A stretch of DNA of 64,000 bases, taken from positions 42,160 through 106,159 of the forward strand of contig JBAUMC010000033.1 in NCBI GenBank assembly GCA_049578505.1, written 5' to 3'. Positions 7,122-15,967 of this stretch are shown here, one piece after another. Position 1 is the stretch's first letter. Each line of letters starts with the position of its first letter. The position numbers were made by a program, and so were the translations under genes. Source of the DNA: JAGVPT01 sp049578505. Its GTDB lineage: Bacteria; Bacteroidota; Ignavibacteria; UBA10030; UBA8401. The notes beneath the pieces were generated by a model. That model worked only from the letters and a program-made list of their open reading frames with translations, was not told where the DNA came from and searched no databases.

Positions 7122-9995
7122 CTATCGTACAAGTTCCTTTAGAAGGTATTCTCCCGTAAACGACGCGGGATTCTTACTTATCTCCTCCGGCGTTCCTTCC
7201 CCGACAATATAACCTCCGTCATTGCCCCCTTCGGGGCCAAGATCGATAATCCAATCTGCGGTTTTGATGACATCCAGATTATGTTCAATAACGATAACGG
7301 TATTTCCTTTATCGACGAGTTTATTCAACACGGAGAGGAGCATTTGTACGTCATCAAAATGAAGCCCGGTCGTCGGCTCATCAAGGATGTACAATGTTTT
7401 TCCCGTGCCGACTTTTGAAAGCTCGGTAGACAATTTTACCCGCTGGGCTTCGCCGCCGGACAAGGTAGTCGCCTGCTGGCCCAATCGAATGTAGCCCATT
7501 CCTACATCAAAGAGGGTTTGCAACTTTCGCCGGATGCGCGACATTTCACTAAAAAATCCAAGTGCCTCTTCCACCGTCATCTCGAGCACATCGGCGATCG
7601 ATTTCTCCTTAAAATGCACTTCAAGCGTTTCACGGTTGTAGCGCTTCCCTTTGCACACATCGCACATCACATAGACGTCGGGCAAAAAATTCATTTCAAT
7701 TTTTCGCACCCCATCTCCTTCGCAGCTTTCACATCGTCCTCCTTTCACGTTGAAGCTAAATCGGCCCGCTTTGTATCCCCTGATTTTCGCTTCGGGGAGT
7801 TGTGTGAAGAGGTCGCGAATCATAGTGAACATACCGGTATACGTCGCAGGGTTTGATCGCGGCGTTCTTCCAATCGGTGACTGGTCGATGTCGATGATTT
7901 TATCGACTTCACCGATGCCCAGGAGGGATGAGTACGGCAGTGTGCTTATCTTTGTCTTATAGAATTTTTTTGAAAGGATCGGAAAAAGCGTTTCATTGAT
8001 GAGCGACGACTTGCCGGAGCCGCTCACACCTGTAACACACACAAAAACTCCGAGCGGAATTTTTACTGTAATATCTTTCAGATTGTTTCCCGCGGCGCCT
8101 TTCAGCGTAAGAAATTTTCCGCTGCCTTTGCGCCGTTGAGCCGGCACTTCAATCTTTTTCTTCCCCTGAAGATATTTGATTGTTGACGATCCGCCGTTCT
8201 CCCCGCTTTTCTCCTTTCTCTTATCTCTTATCTCTTTCAACCTCCCCGGATCTCCCACTGCAACAACTCTTCCGCCATGTTCACCCGCGCCGGGACCAAG
8301 GTCGACAAGAAAATCGGACTGTTCGATCATCTCCTTATCATGCTCGACAACAAGAACCGTGTTGCCCAAGTCGCGGAGATCTTTTAGCGAGCCGATTAAT
8401 TTCATATTGTCTCGTTGGTGAAGACCGATGCTCGGCTCATCCAGGATATACAGAACTCCGACAAGCTGAGATCCAATTTGCGTTGCGAGGCGGATACGCT
8501 GCGCTTCTCCGCCGGAAAGAGTCCGGGCAGCCCTGTCAAGCGTAAGGTACCCAAGACCCACATTCACCATAAATTCAATTCGCTGGCCGATCTCTTTTAA
8601 GATCTGTTTGGCGATCTCCATTTGCCGCGGACTGAGAGTAAGGTTTTTGAAAAACGTCCGCGCATCCGTCAGCGACAATGCCACAATATCGGCAATGTTC
8701 ACTCCTTTTCCCGAGACCGAGTCTTCAAGCTTTATCGAAAGACTTTCTTTTCGCAAACGCCCTCCATTGCAAAGGGTGCACCGTGTCGTCCCCATGAATC
8801 CTTCCACCCACTCCCGGATTTTCGGTGAAGCCGTTTCTGCGTAATAATTTTGGAGCATACCCACCACACCGCTGAAGCGATGCCTGTAAATTATCGGCCT
8901 ACTGCCGCTGTGCGAATATTCGATTTCGATTTTCTCTTTTCCTGTGCCGTACAATAATTCCTGCCGCGCTTCTTTTGTGAGCGACTTCAACGGCGTATCG
9001 AAATCGAACCCATGCCGTTTTAACACAGCACGTACTTGGCTGAAGAACCACGTTTGACGCGGTTTACCGAGAGCCGCAATTCCTTCTTGATTGATGGAGA
9101 GTTTTTCGTCGGGAAGAATAAGGGAAAGGTCGAATTCCTTCTTTTCCCCCAACCCTTGACATGATGGACAGGAACCGTAAGGCGTGTTGAATGAGAATGA
9201 ATTTGGAGCAGGCTCTTCGTAGCTTGTCCCGCAGTTCGGACAGGAATAATGCTTGCTGAATAGGTGGTCCGACTTTCCATCGTTGACAATCAGGACACCC
9301 GAACCGAAATTTAGCGCAACCTCAACCGAGTCTGCAATCCGGCTGCGGCTCTCCTTTTTCACGGCAATACGATCAACGACAATCTCAATATCGTGCACTT
9401 TATAGCGGTCGGCTTTCATTCCTTTCGAAATTTCTTTTACCTCGCCGTCAACCCGGACGCGAAGAAATCCATCGCGTACAATTTGCTCGAACAATTCGCG
9501 ATAGTGTCCTTTTCGCCCTTTCACCACTGGCGCAAGAATTTGAATCTTCGTACCCACGGGGAGTTTCAATATTGCGTCAATGATCTGGTCAACGCTTTGC
9601 TTTTGCACTTTTGTTCCGCAGTTGACGCAAAACTGTACCCCCGCCCTCGCAAACAATAGGCGCAGAAAATCATAAATCTCGGTGACGGTTCCGACTGTCG
9701 ATCGCGGATTATGGCTTACAGTTTTCTGTTCGATAGAAATGGCCGGGCTTAATCCTTCGATGTAATCGACATCGGGCCTCTCCATCAGGCCTAAAAATTG
9801 TCTGGCGTAAGCAGAGAGACTCTCGACGTACCTCCGTTGACCTTCAGCATAGATCGTATCGAATGCAAGGCTTGATTTGCCTGATCCCGAAAGTCCTGTG
9901 ATCACGACAAGCTTATCGCGCGGAATTTCAACATCAATATTCTTGAGGTTGTGTTCCCGCGCCCCTTTTACAATGAGAAGATTCTGATCTTGCAT
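7122..9995 (-). CDS. uvrA: Excinuclease ABC subunit A (UvrA)
   Basis: Damage-recognition ATPase of nucleotide excision repair, acting with UvrB and UvrC. The 957 residues hold two ABC ATPase modules: Walker A GLSGSGKSS near residue 35 and GVSGSGKSS in the second half, signatures LSGGEAQRIRL and LSGGEAQRVKL, and Walker B regions ILDEPSIGLHQRD and ILDEPTTGLHFDD. Zinc-binding cysteine pairs are visible as CPNCGTSYEE...CPSCQG and CESCEGDG...CDVCKGKR. Length is normal. It is the last gene of a leftward run and is separated by 225 bp from the methyltransferase upstream, so it may have its own promoter in that gap, where I recognise nothing specific. Confidence 0.98.
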   Translation of the reverse strand: MQDQNLLIVKGAREHNLKNIDVEIPRDKLVVITGLSGSGKSSLAFDTIYAEGQRRYVESLSAYARQFLGLMERPDVDYIEGLSPAISIEQKTVSHNPRSTVGTVTEIYDFLRLLFARAGVQFCVNCGTKVQKQSVDQIIDAILKLPVGTKIQILAPVVKGRKGHYRELFEQIVRDGFLRVRVDGEVKEISKGMKADRYKVHDIEIVVDRIAVKKESRSRIADSVEVALNFGSGVLIVNDGKSDHLFSKHYSCPNCGTSYEEPAPNSFSFNTPYGSCPSCQGLGEKKEFDLSLILPDEKLSINQEGIAALGKPRQTWFFSQVRAVLKRHGFDFDTPLKSLTKEARQELLYGTGKEKIEIEYSHSGSRPIIYRHRFSGVVGMLQNYYAETASPKIREWVEGFMGTTRCTLCNGGRLRKESLSIKLEDSVSGKGVNIADIVALSLTDARTFFKNLTLSPRQMEIAKQILKEIGQRIEFMVNVGLGYLTLDRAARTLSGGEAQRIRLATQIGSQLVGVLYILDEPSIGLHQRDNMKLIGSLKDLRDLGNTVLVVEHDKEMIEQSDFLVDLGPGAGEHGGRVVAVGDPGRLKEIRDKRKEKSGENGGSSTIKYLQGKKKIEVPAQRRKGSGKFLTLKGAAGNNLKDITVKIPLGVFVCVTGVSGSGKSSLINETLFPILSKKFYKTKISTLPYSSLLGIGEVDKIIDIDQSPIGRTPRSNPATYTGMFTMIRDLFTQLPEAKIRGYKAGRFSFNVKGGRCESCEGDGVRKIEMNFLPDVYVMCDVCKGKRYNRETLEVHFKEKSIADVLEMTVEEALGFFSEMSRIRRKLQTLFDVGMGYIRLGQQATTLSGGEAQRVKLSTELSKVGTGKTLYILDEPTTGLHFDDVQMLLSVLNKLVDKGNTVIVIEHNLDVIKTADWIIDLGPEGGNDGGYIVGEGTPEEISKNPASFTGEYLLKELVR

Positions 9996-10220
9996 TTTGG
10001 ATAATTTAAAGGAAGGCGTTCTTTTCTGACCGGACAGAAATGGCGATCCTGCTTGTTGCTCTTACAGAAAATTTCGGGATTTAAATATGAAAGATATTCA
10101 TTGGAGGCGGGAAATGCAAAGCAATTCTCAACCAACTTTTGCTCCTAAAAGTTTAGGGGCTTACCTAATCACAAATCTGAGTCATCTGGAATCTGCGCCC
10201 AACCGGACTAATCTGAGAAA

Positions 10221-10832
10221 TCATTTAACTACCCGCAGCACGAACGTGAGATTTCGCAACGGGAAAACGTTCGCGAGCCGATTCTCGTACGTATCCTTTC
10301 GAGCATTCGCAAAGGCAACAATAGCCCGGTCGAACCAGTGACGCTGCGCCAACCCTTTCTCAAACTCAACAGACAAGAGCTCATATTTCGCGTTCGAATA
10401 CTGAAAGCCCCCGTTCGGCGTTCCATCGATAAAATAATCAAACGAATGAACCCCAAAGAAATGGCGATGTGTAGGGTCGGTATGCGCCTGTTGATGTGAA
10501 AAAAAAGGAACAACGACCGTTACGAGGGCCAAAGGTTTTGCAATGCGATGGAGTTCTTCCATCACCATGAGGAAATCATCAAGGTGCTCGATAGTATTAT
10601 CACAAATAATTTCATCGAAATGACTGTCGGGAAAGGGGTACGGAAACCGGTTGAGATCGTGAATGACGTCTGCTTGGGAGCGAGGATTAATGTCGATGCC
10701 GATTGAGCCGGCACGCTTTCGACGACCGCACCCAACGTCGAGAATGTTAAATGCAGGCGCAGAAGGAGGCGCAGCCGGTACGCGGTTTGCTTTCAGCCTT
10801 TTGTTTTGAGGCCGTGATTTTTTCTTCTTCAT
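10221..10832 (-). CDS. Class I SAM-dependent methyltransferase, type 11 domain
   Basis: Small methyltransferase of unknown substrate. After a basic N-terminal tail (many Lys/Arg in residues 1-20) comes the SAM-binding motif I LDVGCG at residues 31-36, an acidic strand ending GIDINPR, and motif II/III with FDEIICDNTIEHLDD. A His-rich insert (HQQAHTDPTHRHFF) follows. The 203-residue length suits a single Rossmann-like domain. The basic tail might bind RNA, but this is inference. It sits 65 bp after the DUF58 gene; that gap is filled with repeated cattcttaattctt words. Confidence 0.85.
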   Translation of the reverse strand: MKKKKSRPQNKRLKANRVPAAPPSAPAFNILDVGCGRRKRAGSIGIDINPRSQADVIHDLNRFPYPFPDSHFDEIICDNTIEHLDDFLMVMEELHRIAKPLALVTVVVPFFSHQQAHTDPTHRHFFGVHSFDYFIDGTPNGGFQYSNAKYELLSVEFEKGLAQRHWFDRAIVAFANARKDTYENRLANVFPLRNLTFVLRVVK

Positions 10833-10892
10833 TCTTAATTCTTCATTCTTAATTCTTCATTCACAATTCTTAATTCATAATTCTTAATTGTA
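10833..10892. repeat. Tandem aattctt/cattctt word-like repeat
   Basis: The whole gap between the methyltransferase start and the DUF58 stop consists of slightly varied tandem words: cattcttaattcttcattcttaattc-like units, about 13 bases each, then acaattcttaattcataattcttaattg. No coding or promoter signal is evident within it. Confidence 0.75.
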
Positions 10893-10897
10893 CAAGC

Positions 10898-11815
10898 TCA
10901 TCCTATTTTTTTTCTCTTGTTAAGGTATTGATAAAGCGCGGTATCGAACGGCGTCTCCGTATCGAGGAGGACATAATCGATATTATTTTCTCTGCATTCA
11001 CGTTTATACCGATCAAGAAAAGCACGCATCTCTTGTTGATACGCACGCTCGATATGATAGGGCTGGGTTGTCAATTCCTCTGCCGTCTCAAGGTCTTTAA
11101 ATACCGCGTCGCCGCCGAATGCGAACGATCGTTCAAAGGGGTCGAGCACCTGCATAACAAGAACATCGTGATGGTTATGCCGGAAATGCTTCAGAGCCGC
11201 CATGACTTTAACCGGATCATCCAACAAATCGCTGATAACGATGATAAGTCCTCTGCGCGTTATTCGCTCTGCCATGCGATGAAGCGACTGCGATGTTCCG
11301 GTGGTGTTTCCGGGGGAAAGGTTCTCAAGCTCTACAAGAATTCTCCGGAGGTACGCCTTCGTTGCGTGCGGGGGCAGCGTCAGTCTGATGCTTGCGTCAT
11401 ACACCGTCAAACCCACTGCATCCCGCTGCTGGACCATTAAATAGGATAGAGCCGCAACGATGTACGAAGCGTACTCCAGCTTTGAAAGTCTCTTTCCTGC
11501 GCCTCTCTTCGAATGTTCGGACGCGAACGACATTGACGCGCTGGCATCAAGGATGATGTAGGATTTAAGGTTGGTCTCCTCTTCGTACTGCTTGATGTAA
11601 TACCTGTCGGTCTTTCCGTAGACCTTCCAGTCTATGCTCCGAATTTCGTCGCCAGGCATGTATTGGCGGTGCTCTGCGAATTCGACGCTGAAACCATGGT
11701 ATGGGCTCTTGTGCATTCCGGTGATGAACCCTTCCACCACCATGCGGGCCCGAAGCTCCATGTTTGCCAGTTTCGAAACGACGTCAGGTTGAAGAAATTT
11801 GAGCGCCTGTTCCAT
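10898..11815 (-). CDS. DUF58 (von Willebrand A-like) protein
   Basis: A 305-residue DUF58 protein. The hallmark segment YMPGDEIRSIDWKVYGKT lies at 52-69 and the metal-site motif DASAS at 90-94 opens a vWA-like fold. Proteins of this family are usually encoded with a MoxR AAA+ ATPase and other vWA proteins and may act in assembly or activation of envelope or metal-dependent complexes. Here no moxR gene is beside it; its partners are a TPR lipoprotein 10 bp upstream and a methyltransferase downstream. No membrane segment is visible, so it is probably cytoplasmic. Confidence 0.9.
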   Translation of the reverse strand: MEQALKFLQPDVVSKLANMELRARMVVEGFITGMHKSPYHGFSVEFAEHRQYMPGDEIRSIDWKVYGKTDRYYIKQYEEETNLKSYIILDASASMSFASEHSKRGAGKRLSKLEYASYIVAALSYLMVQQRDAVGLTVYDASIRLTLPPHATKAYLRRILVELENLSPGNTTGTSQSLHRMAERITRRGLIIVISDLLDDPVKVMAALKHFRHNHHDVLVMQVLDPFERSFAFGGDAVFKDLETAEELTTQPYHIERAYQQEMRAFLDRYKRECRENNIDYVLLDTETPFDTALYQYLNKRKKIG

Positions 11816-11825
11816 TTTCCGAACA

Positions 11826-12335
11826 CTATTTTTTCATTGAATGCTTTTTCGCCTTTATCGCGACGTCTTTCTTCATGCCGATAATTTCATCGGGGGTTTT
11901 GCCGATATTGTCAAGCTCAAATTTGGCCGATGCCGCAAGACTATGATTGGGGAATTTTGCGATGAAGTCTTGATACGCAAGCCGGGCACTGTCGAACATT
12001 TGCAGATTGTTGTTGTAGATAAAACCGATGAAAAACATCGCAAGCGGAGTTGAATTCAAGTCCGGATATTTTTTTACGAACGCTCCATAGTAATTTACGG
12101 CGGCATGAAAATCATGTTTGCTGTTATATGCCTGACCGAGCATGAACAGAGCGGCTGGTGCGTTCTTCCCTTCCGGATAATTTGTGAGGATGGTTTGGCA
12201 CATGAGAATCGTCGAATCTACATTCGCGCTGGCTTGCGATTGTTCAACTTTTTGCCACAATTCTTCTTCCGACATTTTCGCGCAGCCGATAAGAAGAAGA
12301 AGTCCGCAGACAGTGGCCCGTATTGTGAATTTCAT
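11826..12335 (-). CDS. TPR lipoprotein
   Basis: A 169-residue outer- or inner-membrane lipoprotein. The signal peptide ends in the lipobox LLIGC with Cys18, followed by AKMSEEEL. The mature part carries about three TPR-like hairpins similar to the YbgF/CpoB or BamD-like fold, for example ALFMLGQAYNSKHDFHAAVNYY. It is short for BamD. A role in envelope complex scaffolding is inferred only from fold. It is 35 bp downstream of the rRNA methyltransferase and 10 bp upstream of DUF58. Confidence 0.85.
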   Translation of the reverse strand: MKFTIRATVCGLLLLIGCAKMSEEELWQKVEQSQASANVDSTILMCQTILTNYPEGKNAPAALFMLGQAYNSKHDFHAAVNYYGAFVKKYPDLNSTPLAMFFIGFIYNNNLQMFDSARLAYQDFIAKFPNHSLAASAKFELDNIGKTPDEIIGMKKDVAIKAKKHSMKK

Positions 12336-12370
12336 AACCGCTCCTTATTCAATGTAGTGTACCGAATATG

Positions 12371-13705
12371 TTACCGGCTCCTTCGCATCACCGCGGCAAA
12401 GAAACCGTCCGTTCCGTGGATGTGTGGCTTGAGCCGAAAGTATTTCCCCTCCGACAACGATTCAAGCTGATAACGACTGAGGATTACAGATGGTTGCATG
12501 ATTTCAAATTGAGGATGTGCATCTAAAAACTTTTCAACAACTTCCTCATTTTCAGACTTCATCATCGTGCAGGTTGAGTAAATCAGCCTCCCATGTATTT
12601 TTACGCAGCGCGAATAATGATCGAGAATTTTCGATTGTTTATTTTTTAATTCCTCAATCGACTGGGGGGTTACCGTCCATTTCATTCCTGGATTGCGGCG
12701 GAGAGTGCCAAGGCCGCTGCACGGAGCATCGACGAGAACATTGTCAGCCGCATCGACGAGCGCCGGCGGCAGTTCACCTTCATCAACTTTGCAAATCCTA
12801 ATAGTATCGACACCGCTCCGGCGGATACGTTTACGTAATCCTTCCAAGCGATAGGAATTCGTATCGAGGGCAAAGATGACCCCGCGGTTTTTCATTAGTG
12901 CGGCAAGCGCAAGTGATTTCCCGCCTCCGCCCGCGCATGCATCCACGACTTTCGAAGTCGGCTTCGGGTCAACCAATAGGGCAAGTATTTGGCTCCCTTC
13001 GTCCTGAACTTCAAAAAATCCTTTGCGAAAGGCATCGAGATTAAAAATGTTTATCTTCCTTCGAACAGTCAGGCCTGTCTGGGAAAACTTAGTACGCTCG
13101 GTGTCAATATTTTCTTTCGACAATGCTGCCTGGCAATCCTCGACGCCAGCCTTCAATGTATTCACACGAAGCGTCAACGGGGCGGAAGTATTGAACGCAA
13201 CACACATGCGAACAGTTTCATCTTCTCCGTACGCGTTATGCCATTCCTTAATCATCCATTCAGGGAAAGAGTACACGAGAGAAAGATGCGCAGCGTCACT
13301 ACCGTGCGGTCCGGATTCCCCCTCCAATCTATCATTTCGCTCCTTCGCTTCGTTGAGGATGAGCATGAGTGATTGTTCTTCAACGGAATCGGCCTCCAGC
13401 TCTTTGGCAAGTGTTTCCACCTCATCTCCGGCAACGGTCGCTCGATACACAAGACACTGCAAAAACGTCGCTTGGTTTTCAGGTAACGTAAGAAATTTTT
13501 TCCCCGAGGTTTCGCTGAGCCACTCTATTCTTTTTTTGTGCCGAAGCATTCCATACACGGTCTCGGCAATAAACCTGCGGTCATGCGAGCCGAGATATTT
13601 GTGAGATCGAAAGAAAGTATCGATGGTGCTATCGGCCGGATGTTCACTGCGATTAATAAGGTCATACACTTCAACAGTATGACCGATAAGCGAAGATTTT
13701 TTCAA
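12371..13705 (-). CDS. rsmB: 16S rRNA (cytosine-C5) methyltransferase, RsmB/Sun type
   Basis: m5C RNA methyltransferase. An N-terminal NusB-like helical domain (about residues 1-140) precedes a Rossmann methyltransferase with motif I DACAGGGGK at 255-263, motif IV DAPCSG at 326-331 holding one conserved Cys (C329), and the catalytic Cys379 in YSTCT. The 444-residue length and NusB-like domain argue for RsmB, acting on C967 of 16S rRNA in E. coli numbering, rather than RsmF. It begins 3 bp after the isoaspartyl peptidase stop, so translation is probably coupled. Confidence 0.9.
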   Translation of the reverse strand: MKKSSLIGHTVEVYDLINRSEHPADSTIDTFFRSHKYLGSHDRRFIAETVYGMLRHKKRIEWLSETSGKKFLTLPENQATFLQCLVYRATVAGDEVETLAKELEADSVEEQSLMLILNEAKERNDRLEGESGPHGSDAAHLSLVYSFPEWMIKEWHNAYGEDETVRMCVAFNTSAPLTLRVNTLKAGVEDCQAALSKENIDTERTKFSQTGLTVRRKINIFNLDAFRKGFFEVQDEGSQILALLVDPKPTSKVVDACAGGGGKSLALAALMKNRGVIFALDTNSYRLEGLRKRIRRSGVDTIRICKVDEGELPPALVDAADNVLVDAPCSGLGTLRRNPGMKWTVTPQSIEELKNKQSKILDHYSRCVKIHGRLIYSTCTMMKSENEEVVEKFLDAHPQFEIMQPSVILSRYQLESLSEGKYFRLKPHIHGTDGFFAAVMRRSR

Positions 13706-13708
13706 GGA

Positions 13709-14617
13709 TTATACTTCAACGACGTCAGAATTCATTTCAGATGTTCGATATGCCCGTGCCATACGCGGCGTATTGAATGCGACGGCTGGAACCCCATTTT
13801 TGTTCAATACGATTACACCCCCGAAACCATCCGCTTTTTTTTCCAATTGTTGAATCGATTGTTTTGCCGCAGCAGCCGGATCGCCGCCGTTGTATTCCAT
13901 TAAATCGACAAGTGTCTTTGCCAGCACAACTTTTATGATCGCTTCTCCCCAGCCGGTGCACGACGCCCCGCCGACGGAACTGTCGGCATACGTTCCGCAG
14001 CCGATGAGGGGAGAATCGCCAACCCTGCCGGGGTACTTATTCGGAGTACCACCGGTAGAAGTCCCTGATGCGATGACCCCGTTGCGATCGACAGCAACCG
14101 CGCCAACCGTGTCATGGGGTGTCTTTTTTCTAAAAGCATCCTTTGTCGAGATATTTTTCTTTCCGCTCTGAACTTCTTTCCACCGCTCCAGTTCTCGGCC
14201 GACGAGCAGGTCGTCTTTCGCACATTGTGCAATTCCGTGCTCTTTTGCAAACCTCACGGCCCCGCTACCGGCAAGCAGAATATGTTCGCTTTTATCCATG
14301 ATGATCCGAGCAAGAGAAATGGGATTACGGATGTTTTGAACTGCGGCGACAGCCCCCGCACGAAACGTAGTACCATCCATAATGCTCGCATCAAGCTCGA
14401 TCTCACCAATCGAGTTTACGAACGAACCGCGGCCCGCATCGAAGGTCGGGTCATCTTCCATGAGATTGATCGCTTTTTCGACGGCTTCTACCGCATCCCC
14501 GCCCTTCGAAAGAATGTTCCAACCGACCGCAAGCGCTTTGCGCACGCCGCCCCGGTGTGCTTCAACAAGATCGTCTGGAATATCCCATGCACCTCCGTGC
14601 ACGATAAACGAGATCAT
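13709..14617 (-). CDS. Isoaspartyl peptidase/L-asparaginase (Ntn hydrolase)
   Basis: Plant-type asparaginase/isoaspartyl dipeptidase that self-cleaves to expose an N-terminal Thr. Motifs are FIVHGGAW at the N-terminus, DPTFDAGRGSF, and HDTVGAVA with Thr170 as the predicted nucleophile, then GCGTYAD. The frame stays open to 14752, but that part would overlap the kinase gene and has no family similarity; ATG 14617 gives the canonical MISFIVHGGAW start and a normal 302-residue length. It follows the kinase by 4 bp and precedes rsmB by 3 bp, so it is part of that operon. Cleavage products or isoaspartyl dipeptides are likely substrates. Confidence 0.93.
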   Translation of the reverse strand: MISFIVHGGAWDIPDDLVEAHRGGVRKALAVGWNILSKGGDAVEAVEKAINLMEDDPTFDAGRGSFVNSIGEIELDASIMDGTTFRAGAVAAVQNIRNPISLARIIMDKSEHILLAGSGAVRFAKEHGIAQCAKDDLLVGRELERWKEVQSGKKNISTKDAFRKKTPHDTVGAVAVDRNGVIASGTSTGGTPNKYPGRVGDSPLIGCGTYADSSVGGASCTGWGEAIIKVVLAKTLVDLMEYNGGDPAAAAKQSIQQLEKKADGFGGVIVLNKNGVPAVAFNTPRMARAYRTSEMNSDVVEV

Positions 14618-14621
14618 ACGC

Positions 14622-15752
14622 TTATTCCAATGGTAAACTGAAGTAGAAAGAACTGCCGATGTGCTCTTTGCTTTCAACCCAAATTTTACCCCCGTGAGCT
14701 TCAACGATATTTTTACAGATCGCGAGACCAAGCCCGGTTCCCTTGTCCCCATTTGAGGAGGATGTCACAATTTGCCGGTACTTATCGAATATGAAGGGAA
14801 TTTCTTTAGCCGGAATTCCGATACCGTTATCTTTAACACAGATTACGGCATAAGGCTTCTCCGTTCCAACTGTCTTTAAGTGTGGATCCAACTCCCCGGT
14901 GCCCTCCACCGTAACGACGATCTGGCCCTGTTGGCCGGTAAACTTGATGCCGTTCATCAAAAGGTTGTCCATTACCTGCTCGATCTTTGCATAGTCGGCC
15001 GACACGGAAATCGCGGCAGAGCGATACGCCTTTTTAAAGGTAATGGCTCTCTTCATTGCGAGCGGTTTCATTTGCATCAGCGAGTGGTCAATCAGCTTCG
15101 TCAAATCCATCGGATTTTTGTTGAGTGTTACATACTCCGATTCGAGTTTGGACAGGTCGAGAATATCATTAATCAGGTCGAGCATTTGTTCGCTCGCCTG
15201 CTCGACCGTTTGCAGCATTTCATTCCTGTCCTGTTCGGTCAGGTTCTTTTCTTCCATCATCAATTGTGTAAATGCGCGGACCGCGGTGAGCGGACCGCGA
15301 AGGTCATGGACCAACATTGAAAAGAAGTCGGATTGGAGCTCCTTCACTTTTCTCTCGGCCATCGTCATCCGCAGGATGGATTTAACGCGGACGATAAGTT
15401 CATTCGTGTCGATTGGCTTTATAAGATATTCGTTCACTCCCAGGTCAAACCCGCGTTCCATAGAGTGAGGATCGCGCACAAAGCCCGTGAGAAAAATGAC
15501 GGGGAGATCTTTTGTCTTTTTATGAACGCGAATGCGGGAAAGCGTTTCAAACCCGTCCAAACCCGGCATGAGAATATCGAGGAGTACCAGGTCGATTTTT
15601 TCTCTTTCCAGCACGGCGAGCCCTTCTTCGCCCGTCGCCGCCCGGAACACCTTGTAATTCTCGTGCGCCAATACAACTGCGAGCGCGTCGACGTTAGATC
15701 TTTCATCATCAACGATGAGGATTGCATACGTTTCTTGGAGCGGCTCTTTCAT
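14622..15752 (-). CDS. Hybrid response regulator-histidine kinase
   Basis: Soluble signalling protein with an N-terminal receiver domain (residues 8-125, phospho-acceptor Asp59 in LVLLDILMPG, Lys112 in IKPID) followed by HisKA (His149 in SMLVHDLRGPLTAVRAF) and a HATPase domain with N box DNLLMNGIKF, G1 DNGIGIP and G2 GTGLGLAICKN. There is no transmembrane segment, so it probably receives phosphate or a protein signal inside the cell. No separate output regulator is adjacent. It heads the leftward operon down to uvrA. A mobile element sits 52 bp upstream of its start codon. Confidence 0.95.
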   Translation of the reverse strand: MKEPLQETYAILIVDDERSNVDALAVVLAHENYKVFRAATGEEGLAVLEREKIDLVLLDILMPGLDGFETLSRIRVHKKTKDLPVIFLTGFVRDPHSMERGFDLGVNEYLIKPIDTNELIVRVKSILRMTMAERKVKELQSDFFSMLVHDLRGPLTAVRAFTQLMMEEKNLTEQDRNEMLQTVEQASEQMLDLINDILDLSKLESEYVTLNKNPMDLTKLIDHSLMQMKPLAMKRAITFKKAYRSAAISVSADYAKIEQVMDNLLMNGIKFTGQQGQIVVTVEGTGELDPHLKTVGTEKPYAVICVKDNGIGIPAKEIPFIFDKYRQIVTSSSNGDKGTGLGLAICKNIVEAHGGKIWVESKEHIGSSFYFSLPLE

Positions 15753-15760
15753 GCTCAGCT

Positions 15761-15789
15761 AAAATAGAAAAATTGCGCTGGAATTGCAA
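15761..15789 (-). promoter_or_regulatory. Candidate promoter of the kinase operon
   Basis: Read on the minus strand, TTGCAA (15784-15789) and TATTTT (15761-15766) are separated by exactly 17 bp. A start about 7 bases downstream would fall almost on the ATG at 15752, implying a nearly leaderless transcript. It lies entirely between the kinase and the transposon target duplication, so it would have survived the insertion. This is a motif match only. Confidence 0.35.
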
Positions 15790-15796
15790 GGAAGCC

Positions 15797-15804
15797 AAAT
15801 AGAC
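15797..15804. repeat. Left target-site copy, aaatagac
   Basis: Eight bases directly outside the left inverted repeat. The copy outside the right end (19917-19924) reads gaatagac, a 7 of 8 match. An 8-bp duplication is what IS1-family transposition produces. A third copy, gaatagac, lies at 20056-20063 beyond the adjacent small element. Confidence 0.75.
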
Positions 15805-15843
15805 GGTGCTGGCTCAATTATGAAAGGAGTGGCTCAATTTGAA
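15805..15843 (+). repeat. Left terminal inverted repeat
   Basis: GGTGCTGGCTCAATT at 15805-15819 is identical to the outer part of the right end. A second block, GAGTGGCTCAATTTGAA, is at 15827-15843. GGCTCAATT therefore occurs twice, 20 bp apart, which would suit two transposase contacts on one face of the helix. Confidence 0.85.
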
Positions 15844-15967
15844 TTTTGACACACGAAATGAAGGCTCGCAGAGGGAAACGGGCACGGTTAGTGATATTGC
15901 AATTGAAAACGGGAAGTGTGATATTGTACGAGATCATTCCGACAATTCGCAAAGAAGGGGTCCCCAC

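Noticed and set aside
7518..8545. Several plus-strand frames opposite uvrA
   Set aside because: Shadows of the uvrA coding sequence with no start signals or recognisable domains.
10833..10892. CRISPR-like array
   Set aside because: The units are about 13 bases, abut each other and vary; there are no unique spacers and no cas genes.
14618..14752. N-terminal extension of the isoaspartyl peptidase
   Set aside because: It overlaps the kinase 3' end and lacks family similarity; ATG 14617 gives the canonical start.
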